64,000 nucleotides of DNA from Pseudomaricurvus alkylphenolicus (GTDB lineage: Bacteria; Pseudomonadota; Gammaproteobacteria; Pseudomonadales; Cellvibrionaceae). The first letter of the stretch is position 1. The number at the start of each line of letters is the position of its first letter. A model generated the notes under the pieces. It was not told the origin of the DNA and did no database searches. It saw nothing but the letters and a program-made list of their open reading frames with translations. The DNA lies in the NCBI RefSeq assembly GCF_011683955.1, contig NZ_JAAQPI010000022.1, forward strand, positions 1-64,000, given 5' to 3'. The position numbers and the translations under genes are program-made. Of this stretch, positions 43,817-53,376 are shown one piece after another.

Positions 43817-44653
43817 ATGGCCACACAGTCCGATCATCATGGTACAGCTCTGGGCAAGCAGACTGAGTATATAACGGCGTATAGCCCGTCACTGCTTTGT
43901 CCTATACCGCGCCAGCAATCGCGCCGGGAGCTGGGGATCAATCCTGAAGCATTGCCGTTTCGCGGGGTGGATATCTGGACGGCCTTTGAACTCAGTTGGC
44001 TGGATAATGACGGCAAGCCCGAGGTGGCTGTTGCGGAGTTTGAGGTGCCGGCAACCAGCCCAAGCATCATCGAATCCAAGTCGTTTAAATTGTATTTGAA
44101 TTCGTTTAATCAAACCGCGTTTAACTCCTGGCAGGATGTGCAGCAAACTCTGGAGGGGGATTTGTCGAACGCTGCGGGGGCGACGGTTCAGGTGCGTTTG
44201 TTAACGTTGGTTGAGGCAACCAACGGAGCCTTGGGGCTGTTTGATGGTGAGTGCATCGATGGTGAAAAGGTGAAAGTGGACTGCTATTCACCCAGCCCCG
44301 ATCTGCTGGCAATAGAGCCGCAGGCCGAGGTGGTGGAGGAGACACTCTACAGCGATCTGCTTAAGAGTAACTGCCCGGTCACGGGGCAGCCGGATTGGGC
44401 CAGTGTGATGGTGCAATATCGGGGCGCCAGGATTGATCGCGCAAGTCTGCTCAAGTACATCATTTCTTTCCGTGAGCATCAGGATTTTCACGAGCACTGT
44501 GTCGAACGTATGTTTCTCGACATTCAGGAGCGGTGCCTGCCGGAGGCGTTAACGGTGTATGCCCGTTACACGCGTCGTGGCGGACTCGATATCAACCCCT
44601 ATAGAACCAACGGGGTGGCAGGGCCGGAAGCGGTAAGGTTGGTTCGACAGTAG
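43817..44653 (+). CDS. queF: NADPH-dependent 7-cyano-7-deazaguanine reductase QueF
   Basis: A 278-residue long-form QueF that reduces the nitrile of preQ0 to the amine of preQ1 in queuosine biosynthesis. LKSNCPVTGQPDWASV holds the catalytic Cys (near residue 189) and Asp; FREHQDFHEHCVERMFLDI and YARYTRRGGLDINPYRTN are family motifs. Length is close to E. coli QueF (282). No preQ1 riboswitch fits the 44-nt gap upstream. Confidence 0.96.
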   Translation: MATQSDHHGTALGKQTEYITAYSPSLLCPIPRQQSRRELGINPEALPFRGVDIWTAFELSWLDNDGKPEVAVAEFEVPATSPSIIESKSFKLYLNSFNQTAFNSWQDVQQTLEGDLSNAAGATVQVRLLTLVEATNGALGLFDGECIDGEKVKVDCYSPSPDLLAIEPQAEVVEETLYSDLLKSNCPVTGQPDWASVMVQYRGARIDRASLLKYIISFREHQDFHEHCVERMFLDIQERCLPEALTVYARYTRRGGLDINPYRTNGVAGPEAVRLVRQ

Positions 44654-44704
44654 TGTCCCCAGTGTCCTCTCTGGTTAATTCATCGAATTAGCCAGGCGGG
44701 ACAC
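44653..44704. terminator. Probable bidirectional terminator between queF and the cyclase gene
   Basis: Nested hairpin between convergent genes: outer arms GTGTCCC (44653-44659) and GGGACAC (44698-44704), inner arms CTGGTTAATTC and GAATTAGCCAG around an ATC loop, with one G-T pair. No clear T-run follows, so termination may be weak. Confidence 0.45.
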
Positions 44705-44708
44705 CGAA

Positions 44709-46109
44709 TCACTCGCCTTTCTGAATGCCTTTTTCTTTGAGGGTTTCCGCCGCGTTCTGCAGTGCCTTGATCACCTTGGTGCGATCGTAGTTGCGCAGTT
44801 TTTCGGTGTCCAGATGCATGGAAAAACCTTCGAGGTTTTGTTCAAAGTAGCTCTGGTTGCGCCCCAATTCCTTGCGCAGTCCCACCACCTGGTAGACTTT
44901 TACCGGGTGGCTGAACCCTTTAACGGTGATCTCGCCTTTATCGCGGCAAATGACGGCATCGCGGCAGAGTGACCAGGTTTCGTGGCTGAGCAGTATGTGC
45001 CCGGGTTGCGCCGCCGATTCCAGGCGGCTGGCCAGGTTAACATGGGTGCCCAGCACCGTGTAATCCATCTGGTAAGAGGTTCCAAAGGTGCCGACGGTCA
45101 CGTAGCCGGTATTAATGCCCATGCGGATCTGCAGGGGGCGTTTGATACCCTGGTCACGCCAGCGGCTTTGCAGTTCCTTCATGCGGCGGCGCATGGCAAT
45201 AGCCATGGTCACGCAGCGGAGGCTGTCCTGCTTGATGCCCTTGCTATTGCTGTCTCCGAAAATGACCATAATTCCATCGCCCATAAATTTGTCGATGGTG
45301 CCGCCATGTTTTTTGATGATTGCCGACATTTCACTCAAATAGGTATTGAGTAATTCGGTCAGGTTCTCAGCTTCCAGTTCTTCCGACAGTTGGCTGAAGT
45401 CTTTAATGTCGGAGAAAAAGATGGTCAGGCGTTTGCGCTCTGTCTGCAAGTCCTGATCGCGGCCGCTGCGGATCGCATCCCAGATTTGTGGGCTCAGGTA
45501 GCGGGACAATTTATAGGCGCGCATTTTCAGGGTTCGATTGTCCCGGGAGAAATGGTCGTGTTGTTCTTGAAGCGTTTGTGTGCGGTGGTGGTTGTGGTAC
45601 GCCGATATAAACAGGTAGGTAACCGCACCAATAAGACTGGGCAGATGCAGTTCCAGCTGCACAGTGGTTGGCAATGTTGGTGCATACAACAGAGCGCAAA
45701 CCACAGCGCCGGTTGCCAGCGCCAGGTTGTCCCTGAGCCAACCTAAGGCGCCGCCGTTGAGAAGGCTGCCCATTTGCACCATGAGTACCAACAGCAGGCT
45801 GGGAATGAATTTAAATTCGATCAAGCTCAATGACACGCCAATCAGAGCCGCGTCTATGGCGTAAAAGCAGGGCAGCAGACTTGGACGATTCGAGCGCCCA
45901 AGCCAGAAGGTCAGTCCCAGACTGATCACCAGATAGAACAGAATGCCAATGGCGGCACCCAGAGAAATAGATTGGGGTTGAATTTGCCAGCTTGTCAAAA
46001 GGTCGTTGCTGGCACTGGTGCCCAGTGTTGCGATGGTGGTGATACACAACAGTGTACGCAGGACGCTTTGTGCCCTTAGGTGATTGTCGCCGATAGGGTC
46101 GTCATTCAT
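44709..46109 (-). CDS. Membrane class III adenylate/guanylate cyclase
   Basis: A 466-residue protein. Residues about 15-170 hold five or six hydrophobic helices; a cytoplasmic linker then leads to a class III cyclase domain (about 225-420). Catalytic elements look intact: metal Asp in TIFFSDIKDFS and DKFMGDG, adenine-binding Lys in TIDKFMGD and Asp in MDYTVLG, and transition-state Asn/Arg in VNLASRLE. The Lys/Asp pair suggests ATP as substrate. It starts 9 nt after the coiled-coil protein gene, so the two form an operon. Confidence 0.88.
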   Translation of the reverse strand: MNDDPIGDNHLRAQSVLRTLLCITTIATLGTSASNDLLTSWQIQPQSISLGAAIGILFYLVISLGLTFWLGRSNRPSLLPCFYAIDAALIGVSLSLIEFKFIPSLLLVLMVQMGSLLNGGALGWLRDNLALATGAVVCALLYAPTLPTTVQLELHLPSLIGAVTYLFISAYHNHHRTQTLQEQHDHFSRDNRTLKMRAYKLSRYLSPQIWDAIRSGRDQDLQTERKRLTIFFSDIKDFSQLSEELEAENLTELLNTYLSEMSAIIKKHGGTIDKFMGDGIMVIFGDSNSKGIKQDSLRCVTMAIAMRRRMKELQSRWRDQGIKRPLQIRMGINTGYVTVGTFGTSYQMDYTVLGTHVNLASRLESAAQPGHILLSHETWSLCRDAVICRDKGEITVKGFSHPVKVYQVVGLRKELGRNQSYFEQNLEGFSMHLDTEKLRNYDRTKVIKALQNAAETLKEKGIQKGE

Positions 46110-46118
46110 AGCGCCGGA

Positions 46119-47432
46119 TTAGGATTTCATTCGCAGGGCCAGGTATTTGCTTTCCAGTTCGGTGTATTGGCGCTGCAGCTGCTTAAGTTCCTGGCTGACC
46201 GATTCGCCACCGATGTCCGGTTTGGTGGTCATGGCGGCTTGCAGCTGATTGACCAATTGTTCGTTTTCTTGTTTTAGCGTGCTGATGCTCCGTTCCATTT
46301 TGGCGCGCTGCTGTTGCAGAGTTTTGGCTTCGCGAACACTTTTGGCGTTCAGCTCGGAGCGTTTCTCCATTGTGCTGAGCTGGCTTTCCAGCTGTTCGAC
46401 CCGGTTATTTGCCTGCTGCAGCTCGGATTCCATCAACTCTATGCAGGTTTCAAATTCCTGAATGTTGCGCTGCTGACGCTGTAGCTGCTCCTGGAGATCA
46501 TTGATGACGGCGACTTTTTCTTCGTTGCTATGCGCTTTTGAAAGTCGGCTCTCCAACTCGTTGATCAGCTGATGCTGATTGGCCGTGATGGAGCGAAGCC
46601 GCTGTATCTCCTCGGCGCCTTGGGTCTGTTGGGTGTGCTCGATAGTGGTGACTTTTTCGATAATACGAGGCTCTCCCGCCTCGATAATGGGCTGCTGTTG
46701 TAAATGCCCGCCGAATTCGTTGTAAACGTTCCGGTATTGGGACAGAAGCCCTTCAAACCCGGCCTGTTTTTCGTCGCCGACCTGATAGGTGCTCAGCTGC
46801 TGGTGATAGTCGTCTGCTTGGGCCTGAGCGGCATCCCATTTGTCTTCCAGCTCAAAAAACAGCTGCTTGAATTTCTCCAGATTGGCAATGCGCTGGTCCC
46901 GTTCTTCCAGCTCTTCTCTCAGTGCTTCCAGCTCTGCACTGTTATCTTCTATGGGTTGGGGGGCTTCTGCCGGCGCTTCTGCCTTGAAAAAGTTCATCAG
47001 GTTGCTGAACTTGGCCTGGATTACGTTCCAGTTGGGTGACCCCTTGGGGTCGTCGCTGCTGAGGGAGGCTTCCTTTTCTGTCATCAGGAAGGCGTGGCGC
47101 AGGGAGGCGATCTGGCGCGGCATGGGGGCCTGGCTGGTCAGGTCCAGCACAATATCCTGGTCCGGGTCGAGGCTGGCGTGGTGGTCTCGGGTGTGCTGCA
47201 GCTGTTCGTCCACCAGTTCTGAGTAGGAGCGTGGTGGCTTGATAGAGGCCTTGAGCTCTTTATAGGCCTTTCTGGACTTCTTCAGGTCCTTGATGACCTC
47301 CGCCAGCTTTTCCTGCAGTCGGCTGATCAGGGTCTTGAGCCCGCGGGCGTGGAACAGCAGAAAAGCACAGACCAATATCAGCACGCCAAAGACTTCCGCT
47401 GCGCCAAATATGATCCAATTTGATACTTGCAT
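46119..47432 (-). CDS. Coiled-coil membrane protein upstream of the cyclase
   Basis: A 437-residue protein with one N-terminal transmembrane helix (about 6-28) followed by a long cytoplasmic coiled coil rich in Gln, Glu, Lys and Leu (about 30-85 and 165-430). Between them is a less structured acidic part (QDIVLDLTSQ, SSDDPKGSPNWNVIQ). No enzymatic domain is recognised. Sharing an operon with a class III cyclase suggests a scaffold or signalling partner, but this is inference. Confidence 0.75.
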   Translation of the reverse strand: MQVSNWIIFGAAEVFGVLILVCAFLLFHARGLKTLISRLQEKLAEVIKDLKKSRKAYKELKASIKPPRSYSELVDEQLQHTRDHHASLDPDQDIVLDLTSQAPMPRQIASLRHAFLMTEKEASLSSDDPKGSPNWNVIQAKFSNLMNFFKAEAPAEAPQPIEDNSAELEALREELEERDQRIANLEKFKQLFFELEDKWDAAQAQADDYHQQLSTYQVGDEKQAGFEGLLSQYRNVYNEFGGHLQQQPIIEAGEPRIIEKVTTIEHTQQTQGAEEIQRLRSITANQHQLINELESRLSKAHSNEEKVAVINDLQEQLQRQQRNIQEFETCIELMESELQQANNRVEQLESQLSTMEKRSELNAKSVREAKTLQQQRAKMERSISTLKQENEQLVNQLQAAMTTKPDIGGESVSQELKQLQRQYTELESKYLALRMKS

Positions 47433-47696
47433 AAATGCCGGTCTCCTGCGGACTGCGGTAGGGGCTGGCCAAAAGCTCGCTGTACGGGTTATATCGGCCG
47501 TTTCCGGGCAATCAACAGAGTTGTTATGTTGTTGTAAGAGTAGGACGATTATGACCCAAAAAAGTGGTTGGTGGGAACAATCTTACCCTGAATTGGGCAG
47601 GATTCAGGCGAAAGCGCCGCCGACTGGCAAAGATTCCGGTCAAATGGGTAGAATGGCAGCCCCGTGCAGATCATTGGGAGTTATTGAGAGGAGCTG

Positions 47697-48254
47697 ATGG
47701 AAGCGATTGAATTATTACTGAACCGAGTGTCCTGCGGGAAGCTCGTAGAGCCGGCACCCTCCAAAGAGCAGCGCCAGATCATGTACCGTGCGGCGCTGAG
47801 GGCGGCTGACCACGGCAATCTGCAGCCTTGGCGATTCCTGGAGATAGAGGGCGAGGGCAGGGAGCAGCTCGGGCAGCTCTATGAGCATGCTGCATTGCTC
47901 GAGAATCCTGATCTGAATGATGCCCAGCGGGACAAGTATCGGCGCATGCCGCTGCGGGCGCCATTGGTGCTGGCCGCGATTGCCCGCAATATCGATCACC
48001 CCAAGGTGCCTCCTGTGGAGCAGGTGATCGCCACCGGGGCAGCGGTGCAAAACCTGATCAACGCCGCCTTCGCCCAGGGGATCGGCGCCTATTGGCGTAC
48101 CGGACCCATGGCTTTCAACAAAGACGTGCATGAAGGTCTGGGCATGGAAGAGGGAGAAACCCTGGTGGGATTTGTTTATCTGGGCACGCCTGCGATACCG
48201 CTGAAGCCGGCCCCGAAAGCAGATACCGATGCCTTTTTTATGGCCTGGCCTTAA
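47697..48254 (+). CDS. Nitroreductase family protein (YdjA-like)
   Basis: A 185-residue FMN-dependent nitroreductase of the short YdjA type. N-terminal RVSCGKLVEPAPSKEQRQIMYRAALRAADHGNLQPWRFLEIEGEG contains the FMN-phosphate-binding residues; GAAVQNLINAAFAQGIGAYWRTG is the dimer/FMN helix and LVGFVYLGTP the C-terminal strand. The natural substrate is not known. GAGGAGC lies right before the ATG. Confidence 0.9.
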   Translation: MEAIELLLNRVSCGKLVEPAPSKEQRQIMYRAALRAADHGNLQPWRFLEIEGEGREQLGQLYEHAALLENPDLNDAQRDKYRRMPLRAPLVLAAIARNIDHPKVPPVEQVIATGAAVQNLINAAFAQGIGAYWRTGPMAFNKDVHEGLGMEEGETLVGFVYLGTPAIPLKPAPKADTDAFFMAWP

Positions 48255-48280
48255 AAAAGCAAAATTGCCGATTTCGGGCG

Positions 48281-48309
48281 TTGCCTTTCAAAAATCATTT
48301 GTGTAAAGT
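48281..48309 (+). promoter_or_regulatory. Promoter of tRNA-Ser
   Basis: TTGCCT at 48281-48286, 17-nt spacer, TAAAGT at 48304-48309, then a GC-rich discriminator ACCGCCC. Four of six matches in each box; location 70 nt before tRNA-Ser supports the call. Confidence 0.55.
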
Positions 48310-48378
48310 ACCGCCCTCGCTGACGGGGTGGTTGTCACGCCAGCCAGCGCGCAGGCGTGCGTAAACCGCAAACAATGT

Positions 48379-48466
48379 GGAGAGGTGTCCGAGTGGTCGA
48401 AGGAGCACGCCTGGAAAGTGTGTATACGGCAACGTATCGAGGGTTCGAATCCCTCCCTCTCCGCCA
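48379..48466 (+). tRNA. tRNA-Ser (GGA)
   Basis: An 88-nt class II tRNA: acceptor stem GGAGAGG/CCTCTCC, anticodon loop CTGGAAA (GGA), long variable arm (GTATACGGCAACGTAT region), T-loop GGTTCGAATCC and encoded CCA. Confidence 0.97.
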
Positions 48467-48471
48467 CATAT

Positions 48472-48508
48472 AAAAAAAGGGCTTGCCGATAAGGCAAGCC
48501 CTTTTTTT
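48472..48508 (+). terminator. Rho-independent terminator after tRNA-Ser
   Basis: Stem GGGCTTGCC/GGCAAGCCC flanked by A7 on the left and T7 on the right, giving a 16-bp hairpin that can end RNA from either strand. Confidence 0.93.
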
Positions 48509-48577
48509 ATGGGCTCTGAAAGAACAGGATTTTCAGGCGTTGATTTCAGATCCCCCTGTTGTACCGTAGATTGCAAC

Positions 48578-48606
48578 TTGCAAATCCCAGTTAAAACAGG
48601 AATAAT
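48578..48606 (+). promoter_or_regulatory. Promoter of ffs (4.5S RNA)
   Basis: TTGCAA at 48578-48583, exactly 17 nt, then AATAAT at 48601-48606 (five of six), with discriminator CGCCGCGC. Expected start near 48613, leaving a short 5' leader before the mature 4.5S RNA. Confidence 0.6.
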
Positions 48607-48623
48607 CGCCGCGCTTTTGCAAT

Positions 48624-48739
<116 letters not shown>

Positions 48740-48856
48740 TAACTTTCCCCTCCTTCTCGCCAGAAGCACCTTCAACAGATATAATCCCGACCTCGTTGTG
48801 CCCGGAAACGGCGCGTAATCCCACACTAACAACATCGATAGGGACCCCCAACCTCA

Positions 48857-50875
48857 ATGAGCTACCAAGTTCTCGCCCGCAAATGGCGCCCGCGGACGTT
48901 CCGCGAGCTGGTTGGGCAGCAGCACGTGCTGCAGGCTCTGGTCAATGCACTTGACCATAACCGTCTTCACCACGCCTATTTGTTTACGGGTACCCGCGGG
49001 GTGGGTAAGACCACTATTGCCCGTATTTTGGCCAAGTGCCTGAATTGCGAAACCGGCGTCAGCTCTGAACCCTGTGGCCAATGCCCGGCCTGTGTGGAAA
49101 TTAATGAAGGTCGTTTTGTGGACCTGATCGAGGTGGATGCCGCCTCTCGCACCAAAGTGGAAGATACCCGGGAACTGCTGGAAAATGTGCAGTACGCACC
49201 GACTCGGGGTCGCTACAAGGTTTACCTGATCGACGAAGTGCACATGCTCTCGTCCCACAGTTTCAATGCGTTGCTGAAGACGCTGGAAGAGCCGCCGCCA
49301 CACGTCAAATTTCTGTTGGCCACCACGGATCCACAGAAGTTACCGGTGACGATTCTGTCCCGTTGCCTCCAGTTCCATCTGAAGAACATGGATCCCGAGC
49401 GCATTGTGGGCCATCTGCAGAATGTGCTTGAGCAGGAAATGGTGCCTTTTGAAGAGGCCGCCCTGTGGCAATTGGGCCGAGCTGCCGACGGCAGTATGCG
49501 CGACGCTATGAGCCTGACTGATCAGGCGATTGCCTTCGGTGGTGGCAAGGTGGCTGACGCCGAGGTCAGTGCCATGCTTGGCACCATCGACCAGAATCTG
49601 GTGTTCCAGGTACTGGAAGCACTGGCAAGTGGTCAAGGTCCACAGGTGTTACAGGCGGTAGAGCAGTTGTCTGAACACGCCCCCGATTACGGCAGCGCCC
49701 TGGCTGATCTGCTCTCCGTATTACACCGCATAGCCATCGCTCAGGCATTGCCGGAGGCGGTGGACAATAGCCGCGGTGACAGAGACCATATTCTGCAACT
49801 TGCGCAGCAGTTGCCGGCAGAAGACGTGCAGCTGTTTTATCAAACAGCCCTGTTGGGGCGTCGGGATCTGCCGATGTCTCCGGACCCCAGGGCGGGCTTT
49901 GAAATGGTCTTGCTGCGCATGTTGGCATTCCGTCCGCAAGGCGTGCATTCAGTACCGACACAGCCATTGCCTGCGTCTGCACCTGTTGCTTCAGCCCCTA
50001 TTGTTTCACCCCCTGCGGCGGCACCTTCACAGGCTCCTGCTGCACCTGCTCCAACGGCGCCAGTGGAGGCGCCGGCACCCGCAAAAAAGTCTGAAGCCGG
50101 GGATATGGCGGCGGTGGCCGCTGGCGAACCCGTGGCTCCGCCACCTCAAGCGGCGCCAGCTGCCCCTCAGGCACCAGCGGTTGGTGAGGAGCCTCAGCGG
50201 GTTGTGGATCAAGAGCCTCAGCGGGTTGTAGATCAAGACACTCAACCTGCCGGTCAGCAGACTCAACCGGTTGCCGCACCCACGCCAGAGCCGGAAATCA
50301 AACCGGATCTGGCACCGCTGGCAGCCGATCCGGTGGACCCGACTCTGCGTAACGGTGGCGCCGGAACCGGTTTGTCTGCCGAGCAGATGGCGTCCATGGG
50401 CCTGCAGTCCGCCCGCGCCATACCCACTCCGCCACCCGAGGCCGCAGAGCCCGAGAAACCAGCCCTGGCCAAGCTGCCGCTGGCGAATCTGCAGCCCGAG
50501 CAGTGGATACAGCTCTACACCGGTCTGGGTGTCGGCGGGGTATTGCAGAGCACAGTGTCCAATTGCCAGCTGCTAAAGGTGCAGGGCAATCAACTGCAGT
50601 TTGTGCTCGATCAAGCCAACAGCATGCTCTACGATCCTTCACACCAGCAGCGCCTGTCGGATATGCTCAGCCAGTATTTTGGTGAGCCGGTCACAGCCGT
50701 TATAGAACAGGGTGCTATCATCGGTGAAACACCGGCGGCGTTTGCCATTCGTTTAAAGCAGGAGCAGTATGATAGTGCGCTCCAGGCTCTTCGAAGTGAC
50801 CCGCTGGTACAACAGTTGCTGCAGCAGTTCGAAGGCCAGCTGGACGAGGAATCCGTTCAGCCGCTTGGTCATTGA
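48857..50875 (+). CDS. dnaX: DNA polymerase III subunits tau and gamma
   Basis: A 672-residue clamp-loader ATPase. Domains I-III (about 1-370): Walker A GTRGVGKTT, zinc Cys cluster (CLNCETGVSSEPCGQCPAC), DEVH box in YLIDEVHMLS and SRC motif in ILSRCLQF. A Pro/Ala/Gln-rich linker (about 380-530) follows, including a repeated EEPQRVVDQ-like unit, and then the tau-specific C-terminal domain that contacts DnaB and Pol alpha. A -1 frameshift heptamer at codons 409-411 predicts a gamma form of about 412 residues. Confidence 0.96.
   Translation: MSYQVLARKWRPRTFRELVGQQHVLQALVNALDHNRLHHAYLFTGTRGVGKTTIARILAKCLNCETGVSSEPCGQCPACVEINEGRFVDLIEVDAASRTKVEDTRELLENVQYAPTRGRYKVYLIDEVHMLSSHSFNALLKTLEEPPPHVKFLLATTDPQKLPVTILSRCLQFHLKNMDPERIVGHLQNVLEQEMVPFEEAALWQLGRAADGSMRDAMSLTDQAIAFGGGKVADAEVSAMLGTIDQNLVFQVLEALASGQGPQVLQAVEQLSEHAPDYGSALADLLSVLHRIAIAQALPEAVDNSRGDRDHILQLAQQLPAEDVQLFYQTALLGRRDLPMSPDPRAGFEMVLLRMLAFRPQGVHSVPTQPLPASAPVASAPIVSPPAAAPSQAPAAPAPTAPVEAPAPAKKSEAGDMAAVAAGEPVAPPPQAAPAAPQAPAVGEEPQRVVDQEPQRVVDQDTQPAGQQTQPVAAPTPEPEIKPDLAPLAADPVDPTLRNGGAGTGLSAEQMASMGLQSARAIPTPPPEAAEPEKPALAKLPLANLQPEQWIQLYTGLGVGGVLQSTVSNCQLLKVQGNQLQFVLDQANSMLYDPSHQQRLSDMLSQYFGEPVTAVIEQGAIIGETPAAFAIRLKQEQYDSALQALRSDPLVQQLLQQFEGQLDEESVQPLGH
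50065..50125 (+). other. Programmed -1 ribosomal frameshift site in dnaX
   Basis: The heptamer A AAA AAG at 50083-50089 is in the correct phase (codons GCA AAA AAG). After a -1 slip the next codons are GTC and the stop TGA at 50092-50094. A Shine-Dalgarno-like GGAGG lies 13 nt upstream (50065-50069). A GCGGC/GCCGC stem-loop (50108-50121) lies downstream, possibly extended by GCC/GGC. This is the E. coli dnaX arrangement, including the same AAAAAG codons and immediate stop. Confidence 0.8.
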
Positions 50876-50901
50876 AATAAATTAGGTTTTACGAGGTAGT
50901 T

Positions 50902-51222
50902 ATGAAAGGTCTTGGCGATCTGATGAAGCAGGCCCAGGAAATGCAGGCCAATATGCAAAAAATGCAGGAAGAGCTGGCCAATGCCGAGGTACAGGGCGAG
51001 TCAGGGGCCGGCTTGATCAAGGTGGTCATGACCGGGCGTCACGATGTGCGTCGTGTGCATATTGACGACAGCCTGATGACGGAAGATAAGGAAATTCTGG
51101 AGGACCTGCTGGCGGCAGCGGTCAATGACGCCGTGCGCAAAGTGGAAGCCAACACCAAGGCCAAAATGGGCGATCTGACCTCTGGAATGCAGATGCCTCC
51201 CGGCTTTAAAATGCCATTTTGA
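50902..51222 (+). CDS. YbaB/EbfC nucleoid-associated protein
   Basis: A 106-residue DNA-binding protein of the YbaB family, which forms tweezer-like dimers on the nucleoid. [55 protein letters not shown] is characteristic. It sits between dnaX and recR, its almost universal location. Confidence 0.95.
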   Translation: MKGLGDLMKQAQEMQANMQKMQEELANAEVQGESGAGLIKVVMTGRHDVRRVHIDDSLMTEDKEILEDLLAAAVNDAVRKVEANTKAKMGDLTSGMQMPPGFKMPF

Positions 51223-51292
51223 GACAGCTGTTTTGAGTCTTCACAGCAACCTGTGTCATAACAATATCGATTCGCACAGGTGATCAGTATTC

Positions 51293-51886
51293 ATGTTTAG
51301 TCCCTTAATTGATGAATTGATGAGCGCCCTGCGCTGTCTCCCGGGCGTAGGCCCCAAGTCGGCCCAGCGCATGGCACTGCACTTGCTGGAGCGCGATCGG
51401 CCCGGCGCCGAGCGGCTGGCGGGCAGCCTGGCCAAGGCTGTGGAGGGCGTCGGTCACTGCAGCCGATGTCGTTCTCTGAGCGAGCAGCCGGTTTGTGGAA
51501 TATGTGCCAATCCGCGTCGAGACGACTCCCTGCTAAGTGTGGTGGAAACGCCCGCCGATGTGTTGGCCATTGAGTCCGCCGGTACCTATCAAGGCAAGTA
51601 TTTTGTTCTGATGGGGCACCTGTCTCCCATCGATGGCATTGGCCCTGAGGACATTGGTCTCGATGTACTGATGGAACGGTTACGCGAGGGCAATGTCAGA
51701 GAGTTGATTCTCGCCACCAACCCTACCATCGAAGGTGAGGCCACGGCCCACTACATTGCCGACCAGGCCAAGGCATTAGGTGTCGCTGTCAGCCGTATTG
51801 CCCATGGTGTACCCCTGGGAGGAGAACTCGAATATATTGATGGCGGAACACTCGCCCACGCCTTTAGTTCAAGGAGAGCTGTTTAA
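51293..51886 (+). CDS. recR: Recombination mediator RecR
   Basis: A 197-residue protein acting with RecF and RecO to load RecA on gaps. Order: helix-hairpin-helix ([20 protein letters not shown]), four-Cys zinc finger (CSRCRSL...CGIC), Toprim domain ([15 protein letters not shown]) and C-terminal Walker-like end ([29 protein letters not shown]). Its stop overlaps the rnd ATG by 1 nt. Confidence 0.97.
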   Translation: MFSPLIDELMSALRCLPGVGPKSAQRMALHLLERDRPGAERLAGSLAKAVEGVGHCSRCRSLSEQPVCGICANPRRDDSLLSVVETPADVLAIESAGTYQGKYFVLMGHLSPIDGIGPEDIGLDVLMERLREGNVRELILATNPTIEGEATAHYIADQAKALGVAVSRIAHGVPLGGELEYIDGGTLAHAFSSRRAV

Positions 51887-53046
51887 TGGCCGTCATTCCT
51901 TCCGACCCGATCTGGGTCAACAACGACGAAGAGTTGCAGGAATTGTGTCAGCGCTGGAGTGAGCAAGGTGCACTCGCCATTGATACGGAGTTTATGCGCA
52001 GCAGCACCTTTTATCCTCAGACGGCGTTGTTTCAGGTGGGAGACGGGCAGGGGTGTTATCTGATCGATCCATTGATCATTGAAGATTTCGAGCCCTTCAA
52101 GAACCTGATGGTGAATCCGGACGTCACCAAGGTGTTGCACTCCTGTTCGGAAGATCTGGAAGTATTTCAGACATTTCTGGAGGTCGTACCGACACCTTTG
52201 TTCGATACCCAGATCGCTGCGGCCTATGTGGGCCTGGGCTTTTCGCTGGGCTATGCCAAGCTGATCGAATGCCTGTTGAATGTTTCCGTTCCCAAAGATG
52301 AAACCCGATCCGACTGGCTGCAGCGTCCACTGAGTCAGTCCCAAATGCAATATGCCGCGCTCGATGTCGCCTATCTGATGGTCGCCTATGGTGTGTTGCT
52401 GAAGAAATTAAAAGCCAATCGCCGCCTCAGCTGGATCCAGGAAGACTGCGCTGAGATTGTGACGGCCGCAGAGGAGCCTGTGCACCCGGAGCTGTTCTAC
52501 ACCAAAATCAAATCCGCATGGAAGCTCAATCGGCGGGAGTTGGCGGTGTTGCAGGCGTTGACCCGCTGGCGCGAGATCGAAGCCCGGGCCCGCAATGTAC
52601 CGCGCAACCGCCTGGTCAAAGAGCGGGCACTTTGGGATATGGCCCGTATCATGCCAACCGAGCTCAAACACCTGACCGGTCTGGAGGGCATGACACCGAG
52701 AATGATCAAAGCCGATGGTGAACAGCTGCTGGAATTGATTGAAGAGGCCCGTCATACACAAGACGACCAGTGCCCGCCGCGGATACCGAAGCCCTTATCG
52801 GCGGATCAAGGGGATCTCATGAAGGCGCTCAAACAGACGGCCCGGGACATTGCCGAATCGCTGGATATCGCCCCCGAAGTGCTGGTCCGTAAGCGCGATT
52901 TTGAAGAATTGGTGCGCTCGGGAATGGCGGATCGAAATGCCTACGTTCTGAATCAACGGCTTTCGGGTTGGCGACGGGATGTGGTCGGCGATGTTCTGCT
53001 TTCTCAGGCGCAGGAATGGGGTTTGGCAGCCTCAGAAAACCCCTAG
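51886..53046 (+). CDS. rnd: Ribonuclease D
   Basis: A 386-residue 3'-5' exoribonuclease that trims tRNA and other stable RNAs. DEDD-family exonuclease motifs: Exo I ALAIDTEFMRSSTF, Exo II VLHSCSEDLEVF and Exo III YAALDVAYL with Tyr (DEDDy). Two HRDC domains follow (about 205-380). Starts on the last base of recR. Confidence 0.95.
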   Translation: MAVIPSDPIWVNNDEELQELCQRWSEQGALAIDTEFMRSSTFYPQTALFQVGDGQGCYLIDPLIIEDFEPFKNLMVNPDVTKVLHSCSEDLEVFQTFLEVVPTPLFDTQIAAAYVGLGFSLGYAKLIECLLNVSVPKDETRSDWLQRPLSQSQMQYAALDVAYLMVAYGVLLKKLKANRRLSWIQEDCAEIVTAAEEPVHPELFYTKIKSAWKLNRRELAVLQALTRWREIEARARNVPRNRLVKERALWDMARIMPTELKHLTGLEGMTPRMIKADGEQLLELIEEARHTQDDQCPPRIPKPLSADQGDLMKALKQTARDIAESLDIAPEVLVRKRDFEELVRSGMADRNAYVLNQRLSGWRRDVVGDVLLSQAQEWGLAASENP

Positions 53047-53078
53047 ACCCGTAAGCATTGATAAGAGATAAAGACTCC

Positions 53079-53366
53079 ATGAAGCTGGTCTGTGATATTT
53101 ACAAAAGTCCTCGTGAAGACGAGATGTACCTTTACGTCAAAAAGGCCGATGGCCTGTCGCAGGTACCCGAAGCGTTACTTGAGAAATTTGGCAAGCCCGG
53201 CCATGTGATGACGCTGATTTTACAGCCGGGCAAAAAGCTGGCCAGGGTAGAGGCCGAACGGGTTATCGAACAGCTGGAGGAGAAGGGCTACTATCTGCAG
53301 ATGCCGCCGCTGAAAGACGCAGAAATGAGTGAAATACAGCTCAAGAACACCAAAATGCAGTTGTAG
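53079..53366 (+). CDS. YcgL family protein
   Basis: A 95-residue protein of the YcgL family (UPF0745). [39 protein letters not shown] is the hallmark. The ATG at 53079 gives the standard N-terminus; a TTG seven codons earlier is not needed. In Pseudomonas the order rnd-ycgL-ycgN is the same. E. coli YcgL function remains unsettled. Confidence 0.88.
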   Translation: MKLVCDIYKSPREDEMYLYVKKADGLSQVPEALLEKFGKPGHVMTLILQPGKKLARVEAERVIEQLEEKGYYLQMPPLKDAEMSEIQLKNTKMQL

Positions 53367-53376
53367 TCACGCCACG

